Below, one piece after another: positions 17,408 to 25,640 of a stretch of 64,000 nucleotides of DNA; the stretch's first letter is position 1, and each line of letters starts with the position of its first letter. The notes under the pieces are model-generated. The model was not told the origin of the DNA. It was given only the letters and a program-made list of their open reading frames with translations, and ran no database searches. The position numbers and the translations under genes are program-made. Origin of the DNA: Mesorhizobium sp. LSHC420B00 (GTDB lineage Bacteria > Pseudomonadota > Alphaproteobacteria > Rhizobiales > Rhizobiaceae); contig NZ_AYVY01000001.1 in NCBI RefSeq assembly GCF_000503055.1, forward strand, positions 121,926-185,925. Direction: 5' to 3'.

Positions 17408-18162
17408 ACGATTTTTCCGACGTGGTCGGCCGCGGCCTCAATGAACAAGATTTGCGCACAGTCCTTCTGCAGGTCGGCCGCGAGCGTTATCACAACCGAC
17501 ACCCCTATCATCGCAGAATGGTGGAGGGAGCGATGTCGAAGACCGAGCTGCAGGCCTGGGCGCTCAACCGCTACTGCTATCAGGCGGCCATTCCGCGCAA
17601 GGACGCCACCATCCTGTCCCACGCCGAGGATCCGGCATTCAGGGCCGCATGGCGCAAGCGCATCGAGGACCATGACGGCGAGGACGGCCGGAGTGGCGGA
17701 ATTGCGCGCTGGCTGCATCTCGCGACGTCGCTCGGCCTTGAGTCGGAAGAGGTGAAAAACCAAAGGCTGGCGCTGCCGGCAACACGCTTCGCGGTGCAGG
17801 CGTATGTCAATTTCTGCGCGTCCCATACGCTGCTCGAAGCAGTTGCTTCCTCCCTCACCGAACTCTTCTCGCCCGATATTATCGCAGAACGCGTGCCAGC
17901 GATGCTGGCGCGATACGACTTCGTCAGGGCCGACACGCTCGCCTATTTCGATCGGCGGCCCGATCAGGCCGCACGCGATTCCGATTTCGCGCTGGGCTAC
18001 GTGCTTCGCTATGCCGACACGCCGGAACGTCAGCAGAAGGTTGTCGACGCCTTGGTCTTCAAGTGCGATGTGCTCTGGGCGATGCTCGACGCGCTCGACT
18101 ACGCATATGGGCATGACGGCGTCATACCCCCTGGCTGCTTCCGGCCGGAGACCAACGGATGA
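17404..18162 (+). CDS. pqqC: Pyrroloquinoline-quinone synthase PqqC
   Basis: A 252-residue cofactorless oxidase catalysing the last ring closure and eight-electron oxidation to PQQ. The helical-bundle pattern and signature segments are present: RYHNRHPYHRRM, NRYCYQAAIPRKDA, and FCASHTLLEAVASSLTELF, which hold the active-site His, Arg and Tyr residues. GTG start overlapping pqqB by four bases. Length is normal for the family. Confidence 0.95.
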   Translation: MNDFSDVVGRGLNEQDLRTVLLQVGRERYHNRHPYHRRMVEGAMSKTELQAWALNRYCYQAAIPRKDATILSHAEDPAFRAAWRKRIEDHDGEDGRSGGIARWLHLATSLGLESEEVKNQRLALPATRFAVQAYVNFCASHTLLEAVASSLTELFSPDIIAERVPAMLARYDFVRADTLAYFDRRPDQAARDSDFALGYVLRYADTPERQQKVVDALVFKCDVLWAMLDALDYAYGHDGVIPPGCFRPETNG

Positions 18163-18455
18163 CAGCGGACCGCCGGAGAGGGATTGTATCGGCGCAATCT
18201 CGCCCGCGCCTCGCGCCCTATGTACGCCTGCGTTTCGATCCCGTCCGGAATGCCTGGGCGGTGCTGGCACCCGAGCGCGTTCTGTGGCCCGATGCAATCG
18301 GACTGGACATCCTCCGGCGCTGTGACGGCAAGACGTCAATCAGTGCCATCGTGAGGGAGCTTGCTTGCGAATATGACGGTCAGGGCCAGGAAATCGACGC
18401 CGACGTCGGCGCCTTCCTGCAGGAATGGGCAGACCGGCTGTTGGTGCGGCTGTGA
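18159..18455 (+). CDS. pqqD: PqqD peptide chaperone
   Basis: A 98-residue RiPP-recognition-element protein that binds the PqqA peptide and presents it to PqqE. Typical features are PRLAPYVRLRFDP near the start, the central VLAPERVLWPDAIGLDIL, and a C-terminal winged-helix-like region ending WADRLLVRL. It overlaps both pqqC and pqqE by four bases. Confidence 0.93.
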   Translation: MTADRRRGIVSAQSRPRLAPYVRLRFDPVRNAWAVLAPERVLWPDAIGLDILRRCDGKTSISAIVRELACEYDGQGQEIDADVGAFLQEWADRLLVRL

Positions 18456-19570
18456 CGCAGGCGCCGTTCCCTCCGATCGCGATGCTGGCTGAGCTGACGC
18501 ATCGCTGCCCTCTGCAGTGCCCTTACTGCTCCAATCCCATTGATTTGCTGAAAGCCGACCGTGAAATGGAGACGGAACGCTGGCTCGACGTGTTCGAGCA
18601 AGTGGCGGCTATGGGCGTTCTTCAAGTGCATCTTTCGGGCGGCGAGCCGACGCTGCGCCGGGACCTCGAACAATTCGTGTCAACGCTGTCGCAAACCGGT
18701 GTCTACACCAACCTCATCACGGCCGGCGTCGGCCTTGCCGGCATCCGTCTGGAAGCACTTGCCAGCGCGGGGCTAGACCATGTTCAGGTGAGCTTCCAGG
18801 GTGCCAATGCCGAAACCACCGCGCGGATCGGACGCCATTCCGGCGCCCACGCGCAAAAGCTCGCTGCCGCCAGACATGCGCGGGCCCTCGGACTGGCGCT
18901 GACGATCAATGCGCCGATCCATCGGCACAACATCGCGGAAATTCCCGATTACATCGACCTGGCGCTCTCGCTCGGCGCCGAGCGGCTGGAGATTGCCAAC
19001 GTGCAATATGCCGGCTGGGCGTTGCTCAATCGTCGCTATCTGCTGCCCGACGGCGCCTCGATAGAGCATCAGGTCGCGACCGTGGAGGCCGCACGGGCAC
19101 GTCTTGTCGGCGTGCTGGAGATCGATTTCGTGGTGGCGGATCATTTTGCGACCTATCCCAAGCCCTGCATGGGCGGCTGGGGGCGCGATGCTTTCGTCAT
19201 CGCACCGGACGGCTTGGTGCTGCCCTGTCATGCTGCGATGACCATTCCATCGCTGCGATTCGAGCGCTTCGGCTCTCGGCCGCTGGCCGACATTTGGCGG
19301 GACTCGCCGGCATTCAACGCCTTCCGTGGGACGGACTGGATGCTGGAACCCTGCCGCAGCTGCGAGCGCCGTGATGTCGACTGGGGCGGCTGCCGTTGCC
19401 AGGCGCTGGCGCTGGCCGGCGATGCTGCGGCGGCCGATCCCGTATGCGTCAGGTCGCCCCTCCATGCCCGGATGGCGATGCTGCTCGAGGAGACGCTTCC
19501 GCCGTCCGATGCGAGGACCGGCGGAGACCTCATCCCGCCCTTTGCCTTTCGCCGTATCGGCCGCACATGA
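18452..19570 (+). CDS. pqqE: PqqE radical SAM enzyme
   Basis: A 372-residue radical SAM/SPASM enzyme that forms the Glu-Tyr carbon-carbon bond in PqqA. The 4Fe-4S cluster motif is C19-x3-C23-x2-C26 (THRCPLQCPYC); HLSGGEP follows for SAM binding. The C-terminal SPASM domain contains the cysteine cluster CRSCERRDVDWGGCRC for auxiliary clusters. The GTG start at 18452 overlaps pqqD; an upstream in-frame ATG would intrude into pqqD. No pqqF protease gene follows, so processing must use a protease encoded elsewhere. Confidence 0.95.
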   Translation: MTQAPFPPIAMLAELTHRCPLQCPYCSNPIDLLKADREMETERWLDVFEQVAAMGVLQVHLSGGEPTLRRDLEQFVSTLSQTGVYTNLITAGVGLAGIRLEALASAGLDHVQVSFQGANAETTARIGRHSGAHAQKLAAARHARALGLALTINAPIHRHNIAEIPDYIDLALSLGAERLEIANVQYAGWALLNRRYLLPDGASIEHQVATVEAARARLVGVLEIDFVVADHFATYPKPCMGGWGRDAFVIAPDGLVLPCHAAMTIPSLRFERFGSRPLADIWRDSPAFNAFRGTDWMLEPCRSCERRDVDWGGCRCQALALAGDAAAADPVCVRSPLHARMAMLLEETLPPSDARTGGDLIPPFAFRRIGRT

Positions 19571-19762
19571 TCTCGATCAAGAGTCCGGGGCTACCCTCGT
19601 TCTCACTCGGCGGCTGGAAGGAACAGTCAAGGTGAGGCCGATCCAGATCTGACCAGCCGTCACCACAAGGCCGTGAATATCCAGAGTGGAACCTTTTCAA
19701 TGGCGGGGAATTAATCCAACTCCGCCTCGGTCAGTCACTGCGGGAGAGGGAGCTGCAGCGGA

Positions 19763-20941
19763 ATGAGGCTGGCGCTTGCTGTTCTTGCCCTGTTGCTTTT
19801 CGTCGCTGCTCCCGGTCTTGCCGAGCCTCAGACGGTGGTAATCGGCTATCTCGGCCAGTCGCGCAAGCCGCCCTTACAGTTGGGTCCGCTGGACCAGTTC
19901 GCGACAGATGACGGGCTGCAAGGCGCACGTCTTGGCATCGCCGACGACAATACGACTGGGCGCTTTCTCGGCCAGCATTTCCGGCTGGAGGAGCGAGTGC
20001 TGAAGCCCGCCGAGACGGCATCGGACGCGATAGGCCAGTTCGCTGGCGCCGGCCTTGCGTTTGTCGTCGCCGATCTTGACGCTGTGCCGCTCACGCAGGC
20101 GCTTGCGGCGCCTGGCGCCGAGAAGATGCTGCTGTTCAACAGCCGCGCTACCGACGATGCGCTGCGCCAGCAGGACTGCAGGAAGAACCTGCTACACACC
20201 ATTCCAAGCCGCGCCATGCTCGCCGACGGCCTGGCGCAGTACCTGGTGTGGAAGCGCTGGCAGCGCTGGTTCCTGCTTGTCGGCACGCATTCTGCCGACC
20301 AGGCGATGGCCGCCGCTTTTCGCCGCGCGGCGCAACGTTTCGGGGCCGAAATCACCGTCGACCAGCCATGGACGTTCCGTCCGGCGAACGGACGCGCTGA
20401 TACCGGCCATGTCACGCTGCAGTCAGAAATACCGGCCGCCACGCAGGTCGCCGATTACGATGTATTGGTCGTCGCCGACGAGGCTGACGAATTCGGCGCC
20501 TATCTCGATGACCGCACGGCACTGCCGCGACCGGTCGCCGGCACGCAAGGGCTGGTTGCGGCCGGTTGGAGCGCCGTCACCGAGGAATGGGGAGCGACGC
20601 AGTTGCAGGACCGCTTCCGGAAGCAGGCGGGGCGATGGATGACGCCGAGCGACTATGCCGCCTGGCTCGCCGTGCGCAGCGTCGGCGAGGCCGCGACGCG
20701 GCTGCGCAGCGTCGATCCGTCAGCCATCGCCGGCTACATGCGCGGCGACGATTTTCTTCTCCCCGGTTTCAAAGGCCAAGGGCTCAGTTTTCGTCCATGG
20801 GACGGGCAACTGCGGCAGCCGATCCTGATTGCTGGGCCTCGCCTGCTGGTCTCCGCCTCGCCGCAGCCCGGCTTCCTGCATCAGCGGACGCCGCTCGACA
20901 CGCTTGGCATCGATCTCGAGGAGAGCGCATGCCGCTTTTGA
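19763..20941 (+). CDS. ABC transporter substrate-binding-like protein, PQQ-associated
   Basis: A 392-residue periplasmic protein with a clear signal peptide (residues 1-20, ending GLAEPQ). The remainder has a type-I periplasmic binding fold with TVVIGYLGQSRKPP at the front. It matches the family seen next to PQQ-dependent dehydrogenase genes (branched-chain-amino-acid-binding-like). It overlaps the beta-propeller gene by 13 bases. With the ATPase and permease downstream it forms a transporter or extrusion system of unknown substrate linked to PQQ-dependent alcohol oxidation. Confidence 0.8.
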   Translation: MRLALAVLALLLFVAAPGLAEPQTVVIGYLGQSRKPPLQLGPLDQFATDDGLQGARLGIADDNTTGRFLGQHFRLEERVLKPAETASDAIGQFAGAGLAFVVADLDAVPLTQALAAPGAEKMLLFNSRATDDALRQQDCRKNLLHTIPSRAMLADGLAQYLVWKRWQRWFLLVGTHSADQAMAAAFRRAAQRFGAEITVDQPWTFRPANGRADTGHVTLQSEIPAATQVADYDVLVVADEADEFGAYLDDRTALPRPVAGTQGLVAAGWSAVTEEWGATQLQDRFRKQAGRWMTPSDYAAWLAVRSVGEAATRLRSVDPSAIAGYMRGDDFLLPGFKGQGLSFRPWDGQLRQPILIAGPRLLVSASPQPGFLHQRTPLDTLGIDLEESACRF

Positions 20942-21897
20942 CCGCAATCCTCCTGGTGGTGTCCGTGCTTATCTCGGTCGGTCCTGTTGCTGCCGAAACC
21001 GTCTACGTGTCGAACGAACAGGACAATGCGGTTGCCGTCGTCGACGGGGCAAGTATGAGCCTCTCGGCAACGATCGACGTCGGACGGCGGCCGCGCGGAC
21101 TGGCGCTTTCCATTGACAAGAAGACCCTCTTTGTCGCTGTCGGCGACGACAATCGCATCGATGTCGTCGACCTTGCCAAGAGACGAGTGGTCGGCCAACT
21201 GCCTTCGGGAGCCGATCCGGAATTCTTCGTCGTGCATCCCGACGGCAAGCGGCTGTTTGTGGCCAATGAGAACGACAATCTGGTCTCGGTAGTGGAAATC
21301 GCCTCGGCCAAGGTCATCGGCAACGTCGATGTCGGTGTCGAGCCCGAGGGAATGGCGGTCAGCGCGGACGGCCGTTACGTCGCCTGCACCTCGGAGACGA
21401 CGAGCATGCTGCATCTCATCGACGCCGGCACGCTCGATCTCGTGGATAATTTGCTGGTCGACACGCGACCGCGCGCCGCGGCGTTCTCCCCGGACGCAAA
21501 GCGGCTTTGGGTCTCTTCCGAGATCCGCGGCACGGTGACGGTCTTCGACACCTTAACACGGGCTGAAACCGGCAAGGTCCAGTTTGAGGTGCCGGGTATT
21601 CGCCGCGAAGGCGTCCAGGCCGTCGGCATCGAGATGTCGCGTGACGGCGGCACTGCGTATGTCGCGCTGGGTCCCGCAAACCGGATCGCCGAGATTGACA
21701 CGGCCACGCTGGCGGTGCGCCGCCTTTATCTTGTCGGCCAGCGGCCATGGCACGTCGCGCTGGCAGACGATCAGAGACGCCTATTCAGCGCCAACGGCAA
21801 TTCCGGCGATATCTCGGTCATCGACCTTGAGAATGAAGAGGTGGTCAAATCGCTGCCGGTCGGGCGCGGTCCGTGGGGCGTCGTGGTTGGGCCATGA
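20929..21897 (+). CDS. YVTN-type beta-propeller protein, PQQ-associated
   Basis: A 322-residue secreted protein: signal peptide (about residues 1-21, ending VAAET) followed by seven YVTN-like repeats with the recurring pattern D(V/I)GxxP(R/E)G(L/M)A(L/V)S. It belongs to the group of propellers found with PQQ-dependent catabolism genes. A structural or quinoprotein-assembly role in the periplasm is inferred. It overlaps the ATPase gene by four bases. Confidence 0.85.
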   Translation: MPLLTAILLVVSVLISVGPVAAETVYVSNEQDNAVAVVDGASMSLSATIDVGRRPRGLALSIDKKTLFVAVGDDNRIDVVDLAKRRVVGQLPSGADPEFFVVHPDGKRLFVANENDNLVSVVEIASAKVIGNVDVGVEPEGMAVSADGRYVACTSETTSMLHLIDAGTLDLVDNLLVDTRPRAAAFSPDAKRLWVSSEIRGTVTVFDTLTRAETGKVQFEVPGIRREGVQAVGIEMSRDGGTAYVALGPANRIAEIDTATLAVRRLYLVGQRPWHVALADDQRRLFSANGNSGDISVIDLENEEVVKSLPVGRGPWGVVVGP

Positions 21898-22619
21898 AAG
21901 CGCTGTCGCTCGACAATCTGGGGCACAGTTTCAAGGACCGGCGGGTGCTCGACGCTATCTCCTTCTCGGTCGAGCAGGGCAGGATGTGCATCCTGCTTGG
22001 TCGCAACGGCGCCGGCAAGACCACCTTGTTCTCGCTGATTACCGGTCTCTATCACGCTCGTTCTGGCTCGGTGCAAGTGTTCGGACACGCCATGCGCACC
22101 GACCCTGCGACCGCGCTCGCCCAGATGGGCGTCGTCTTCCAGCAGCAGACGCTCGATCTCGATCTCACGGCGGGCGAGAACCTACGCTATCACGCCGCCC
22201 TGCATGGTCTTGCCGCCGACGTTACCAAGGTCCGAACACGCGAGGAACTCGGCCGCCTCGAAGTCCTCGACAGGCTCGGCGATCCCATCCGCTCATTGTC
22301 GGGCGGCCAGCGGCGGCGTGTCGAGATCGCCCGTGCGCTCATGCACCAGCCGCGCCTTCTCCTGCTCGACGAGCCGACCACCGGACTGGACGTGCCCGGG
22401 CGCCGGGCACTGGCGCAGCATGTTCGCGGCTTATGCCGCGAACGCGGCATTGCGGTATTGTGGGCGACGCATTTCCTTGAGGAGGTGACTGCCGAAGATG
22501 ATGTTGTCGTGCTTCACGGCGGCCGGGTGCGATGGGCAGGCCGCGCCGATCGCATTACCGCCGAACTCGGCGTCGGCAGCATGGCAGACGCGTTCGCTCG
22601 CTTGACGGAGTCGGCATGA
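21894..22619 (+). CDS. ABC transporter ATP-binding protein, PQQ-associated
   Basis: A 241-residue ATPase. Walker A is G36-RNGAGKTT (36-44), the Q-loop is FQQQ, the signature is LSGGQRRRVEIARAL, and Walker B is LLLLDEPTTGLD; the switch His lies in WATHFLEE. A DrrA/NodI-like subfamily is likely. It overlaps the permease by four bases and forms an export-type ABC pair with it. Confidence 0.9.
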   Translation: MKALSLDNLGHSFKDRRVLDAISFSVEQGRMCILLGRNGAGKTTLFSLITGLYHARSGSVQVFGHAMRTDPATALAQMGVVFQQQTLDLDLTAGENLRYHAALHGLAADVTKVRTREELGRLEVLDRLGDPIRSLSGGQRRRVEIARALMHQPRLLLLDEPTTGLDVPGRRALAQHVRGLCRERGIAVLWATHFLEEVTAEDDVVVLHGGRVRWAGRADRITAELGVGSMADAFARLTESA

Positions 22620-23419
22620 TAACCCGTCATGCGCTGCGGGCGCTCATCGGCATCTTGCAGCGAGAACTGCTTCGCACGCTGCGCCAGCGCGGCCGCCTGA
22701 TCTCGGCGATTGCCCGGCCATTGGTATGGCTGGCCATCTTCGCCGCCGGCTTCCGCTCCGTGCTCGGCCTGTCGATCACGCCGCCTTACCAGACTTATGT
22801 GCTGTATGAAGTCTATGTGGTGCCCGGGCTGGCCGCGATGATGCTGCTGTTCCACGCCATGGCCAGTTCGCTGGCAATGGTCTATGACCGCGAAATGGGC
22901 AGCATGCGTCTGTTGCTGACCGCGCCGCTGCCGCGCTGGTATCTGCTCGGCGCTCGCCTGCTCGCCAGTGTGGTCGTCGGCCTGCCGCTCGTGTACCTGT
23001 TCTTGCTGATCGCGCGCTACTGGGACGTGCGGCCACCGATGCTCGGCTATCTCGCGGTTCTGCCGGCGCTGGTGCTGTCCGGGCTGATGCTTGGCGCCTT
23101 CGGCCTGCTCGTCTCGTCAGTATCGGCCCAGATGGAGAATTTCGCCGGGGTGATGAACTTCGTCATCTTTCCGATGTTCTTCGCCTCGACCGCGCTCTAT
23201 CCACTGTGGCGACTTGCCGAGGCTGGTCCGGTGCTTGCGACGGTCGCAGCGCTGAATCCGTTCAGCCATGCAGTCGAGCTGATCCGCTTCGCGCTCTATC
23301 TGCGCTTCGAGCCGGTCTCATGCCAAGTAGTTCTGGCCTGCCTCGTCGTGTTCTTCCTCGCCGCGGCGGCCGCTTATGATCCCGGTCGTGGCCTGTGGTC
23401 GCGACGCGGCGAGCAATGA
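22616..23419 (+). CDS. ABC-2 type permease, PQQ-associated
   Basis: A 267-residue integral membrane protein with six predicted helices of the ABC-2 (DrrB/NodJ) type. The conserved segment YDREMGSMRLLLTAPLPRW, an ABC-2 signature loop near residue 90, is evident. It pairs with the ATPase just upstream. The cluster order (binding protein, propeller, ATPase, permease) is the one described beside pqq and quinoprotein dehydrogenase genes. Its stop lies only three bases from the end of the convergent cytochrome gene. Confidence 0.87.
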   Translation: MITRHALRALIGILQRELLRTLRQRGRLISAIARPLVWLAIFAAGFRSVLGLSITPPYQTYVLYEVYVVPGLAAMMLLFHAMASSLAMVYDREMGSMRLLLTAPLPRWYLLGARLLASVVVGLPLVYLFLLIARYWDVRPPMLGYLAVLPALVLSGLMLGAFGLLVSSVSAQMENFAGVMNFVIFPMFFASTALYPLWRLAEAGPVLATVAALNPFSHAVELIRFALYLRFEPVSCQVVLACLVVFFLAAAAAYDPGRGLWSRRGEQ

Positions 23420-23422
23420 CTT

Positions 23423-23836
23423 TCATTTGAGCGAATAGAGGTAGGCAGCCACGTCCCGCGCCTCCTGCTCGGAAATTCTGGTCGAAGGCATTGCCGTATG
23501 CGGGCTGATCTCCCTTGCCGCACGGATCCAGCGGATCAAGTTTTCCGGCTTGTTGTACAAGACGCCGCCGACGTAAACCCGGTTGGCCAAGCTGGCGTCG
23601 AGGCGCGGGCCGACCAGCCCTTGCGCTCCGGGAACGCCGGTGATGGTGTGGCAACCGGCGCAGCCATTGGCCATCATGATCGGTATGGCGCGGGCGCCGA
23701 CACCGCCGGTCGCATTGTCGGCCTTCTGCTCGACCCGACGGCTTTGCTCGAAGTACAACGCAATCCCGGCCAGGGCTGCAACGAGCACGACAATTACCGC
23801 AGCGCCGATTATGGCTTTAGACAGCGTGAAGCGCAT
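23423..23836 (-). CDS. Membrane-anchored c-type cytochrome
   Basis: A 137-residue protein. Residues 8-28 form an N-terminal membrane anchor; the single haem motif is CAGCH (59-63) and the axial Met is probably in TAMPS near the C-terminus. The chosen start (23836) gives a short basic N-terminus before the anchor; longer in-frame reading would run into ctaG. It overlaps ctaG by 20 bases and is the last gene of the oxidase operon. It probably feeds electrons to the aa3-type oxidase encoded upstream. Confidence 0.85.
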   Translation of the reverse strand: MRFTLSKAIIGAAVIVVLVAALAGIALYFEQSRRVEQKADNATGGVGARAIPIMMANGCAGCHTITGVPGAQGLVGPRLDASLANRVYVGGVLYNKPENLIRWIRAAREISPHTAMPSTRISEQEARDVAAYLYSLK

Positions 23837-24695
23837 GCGGCGCCTCCTTTCGGCTGCTCGAGCGGATCCACAGGCCGGCCAGCAGCAACGCCGCGCCGCC
23901 ATAGATCAGGCCGGCCGGAACCCACATCACCAAACCGGCGAGTTGCTGGTCCTCGAGCGGACTAAGGCTCCACAATTCTGCGCCGGCGGCGTTTTCCGGG
24001 TACCACAGCCTTGGCGAGACCAGCAGCAGCACTCCGAGCAGGCCGGTGTGCAGCGAGGTGAAGAAAAGGTGCATGACCGCGCTGCCATAGGCTTGTTCGC
24101 GGCCGGGGCGCGGCAGCAGCACCCACCAGAACAGCAGGCCGCTACCGAGGAAGCTGGCATGTTGCGCATAGTGCAGGGCACCCTGTCCAAGCGCAGCCTC
24201 GAACAGGGCCGGAACGTGCCACGCCCATATCGCGACGCCGTGCAGGACGGTGGCGGCTGCAGGGCGGCTGACGGCGACCCAAACCGCTCGCAGCATCTTG
24301 GCGTGCCCGGCTGTGCCCAGCGCCTGCCGCAGCTTGATCGGCAATGCCCACATCATCGCCGCGGCCGGACAGGAGGCGACCAGCAAGGGCGCCGCCACCG
24401 CCATCAGCAGCTCATGTTCGATCATATGGGCGGTGAAAACGCGCTCACCCAATGCATGGAGCGGATTGACCAGCGCTGCTGCCAGAATGACCCAGCCGGC
24501 CGCGAACAGCAGGGCTTGCCACAGCCGCAACGGGCGGCTGCGAGCACTCCGCCGCCACAACCGAGCGGCTCCAGCGGTGTAAAGCAGTGCGATCGCTGCC
24601 AACGGCAGCGTAATTGGCAGCGCCAGCGTCCAACCGGCCTGAGGGGCGCCGGCACCGTAGCAGATGGAGGTCGAGAAGAGCGCCTCGAAGCTCAT
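23817..24695 (-). CDS. ctaG: Cytochrome c oxidase assembly protein, caa3-type CtaG
   Basis: A 292-residue membrane protein with about seven helices matching the caa3_CtaG family, which is distinct from the Cox11-type CtaG. Conserved His-rich segments are visible: HMIEHELLMAVAAPL, WAWHVPALFEAAL and LHYAQHASFL. It overlaps the small membrane gene upstream by four bases. It serves in maturation, probably copper delivery, of the oxidase encoded by the same operon. Confidence 0.85.
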   Translation of the reverse strand: MSFEALFSTSICYGAGAPQAGWTLALPITLPLAAIALLYTAGAARLWRRSARSRPLRLWQALLFAAGWVILAAALVNPLHALGERVFTAHMIEHELLMAVAAPLLVASCPAAAMMWALPIKLRQALGTAGHAKMLRAVWVAVSRPAAATVLHGVAIWAWHVPALFEAALGQGALHYAQHASFLGSGLLFWWVLLPRPGREQAYGSAVMHLFFTSLHTGLLGVLLLVSPRLWYPENAAGAELWSLSPLEDQQLAGLVMWVPAGLIYGGAALLLAGLWIRSSSRKEAPHALHAV

Positions 24696-25033
24696 CGTAT
24701 GCAGCCGTCAAGAATGAGCGAGGCAGCGCCCTGCATGACGATTACCAGCGTAAACAGCACCGCGCTTAGAATACTGACATTGGCGACGAAATCTTCGGTG
24801 CCGCGCGTACGCTCCGGTTTGAAGGCGGCGCCGCCTTGCTGTCGCGCCCGCCACGAAAGCGCGCCGCCGAGCAAGGCCAGCACCGCCAACACCAACGCAA
24901 TGACGGGGATGATCGCAATCCTGTGAGCGCACTGCCACTCGACAACCGCGTAGTTCAGTTGCGTCGATACCGCCCAGGCCAATGGCCCCGACAACAGCCC
25001 ACCCCAGGAAGTTCCGTACCGAACCGCACGCAT
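24692..25033 (-). CDS. Small oxidase-cluster membrane protein
   Basis: A 113-residue protein with three predicted helices and a conserved opening MRAVRYGTSWGG. It sits between coxC and ctaG with a one-base gap and a four-base overlap, the position of a subunit IV or assembly factor. I do not recognise a named family. Start chosen at 25033; a longer reading overlaps coxC out of frame. Confidence 0.6.
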   Translation of the reverse strand: MRAVRYGTSWGGLLSGPLAWAVSTQLNYAVVEWQCAHRIAIIPVIALVLAVLALLGGALSWRARQQGGAAFKPERTRGTEDFVANVSILSAVLFTLVIVMQGAASLILDGCIR

Positions 25034-25034
25034 C

Positions 25035-25640
25035 TCAACCCAGCCTCGGCGTCCAGTAAATAAACAGATAGATCGGGATCCAGGTCGCGACCACGAAATC
25101 CCAGTAGAAGACGTTGTCGCCCACATCCCCGAAACGCCGGCCGCTATAGCCATGGCGCGTGAACATCAGAACCGTCAGCACCAGCGTGTCGCCGACATCG
25201 GTGATCAGATGTGTGGTGTGGAGGCCGAGCAGCACCCACAGCATCGAGCCATACGCATTGGTATCCCAATAAATGTTGAGGGCCGGAAATTCGAACCAGC
25301 GCACGACAAGCGGTGCGATGCCGAGCAGCGCCATCACCAGCAGGCCGATGCGCACCGGCACCATGGCACAGGCTTCGGCGTAGCGGTTCAGTATGTGGTT
25401 GGGCACCACGCTGGCGAGCAGCAACAGCATGACGATGGTGCCCGGCCAATGGTTGGGCGGCGGCACGCCGAGCGGCCATTCGGGGGACAGGTAGGCAAGG
25501 TAGAGATAGGCGCCTGCGGCGAGCGCGAAACCAGTGCCCTCAAGCGCCATGAAGGCGAGGGTGCCCCACCAGGTCGGGCTGCGCGGTCCGAGCCCGAAGG
25601 TCGGGAGTTCGGAAAGATCCGCGGCCGGGCGCTGTTTCAT
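25035..25640 (-). CDS. Cytochrome c oxidase subunit III
   Basis: A 201-residue membrane protein with about six helices, short relative to the 260-270 of mitochondrial-type CoxC but normal for the caa3 or quinoprotein-linked variant. Segments WWGTLAFMALEGTGFA, LLGLHTTHLITDV and YWDFVVATWIPIYLFIYW match subunit III, with a membrane Glu in EGTGF. The ATG at 25640 overlaps the coxA stop by four bases. Confidence 0.9.
   Translation of the reverse strand: MKQRPAADLSELPTFGLGPRSPTWWGTLAFMALEGTGFALAAGAYLYLAYLSPEWPLGVPPPNHWPGTIVMLLLLASVVPNHILNRYAEACAMVPVRIGLLVMALLGIAPLVVRWFEFPALNIYWDTNAYGSMLWVLLGLHTTHLITDVGDTLVLTVLMFTRHGYSGRRFGDVGDNVFYWDFVVATWIPIYLFIYWTPRLG

Noticed and set aside
19688..19712. GGAAC with AATT at 16-nt spacing upstream of the PQQ-associated binding-protein gene.
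   Set aside because: The -10 deviates at both key positions, and the gene is more likely cotranscribed with pqqABCDE.
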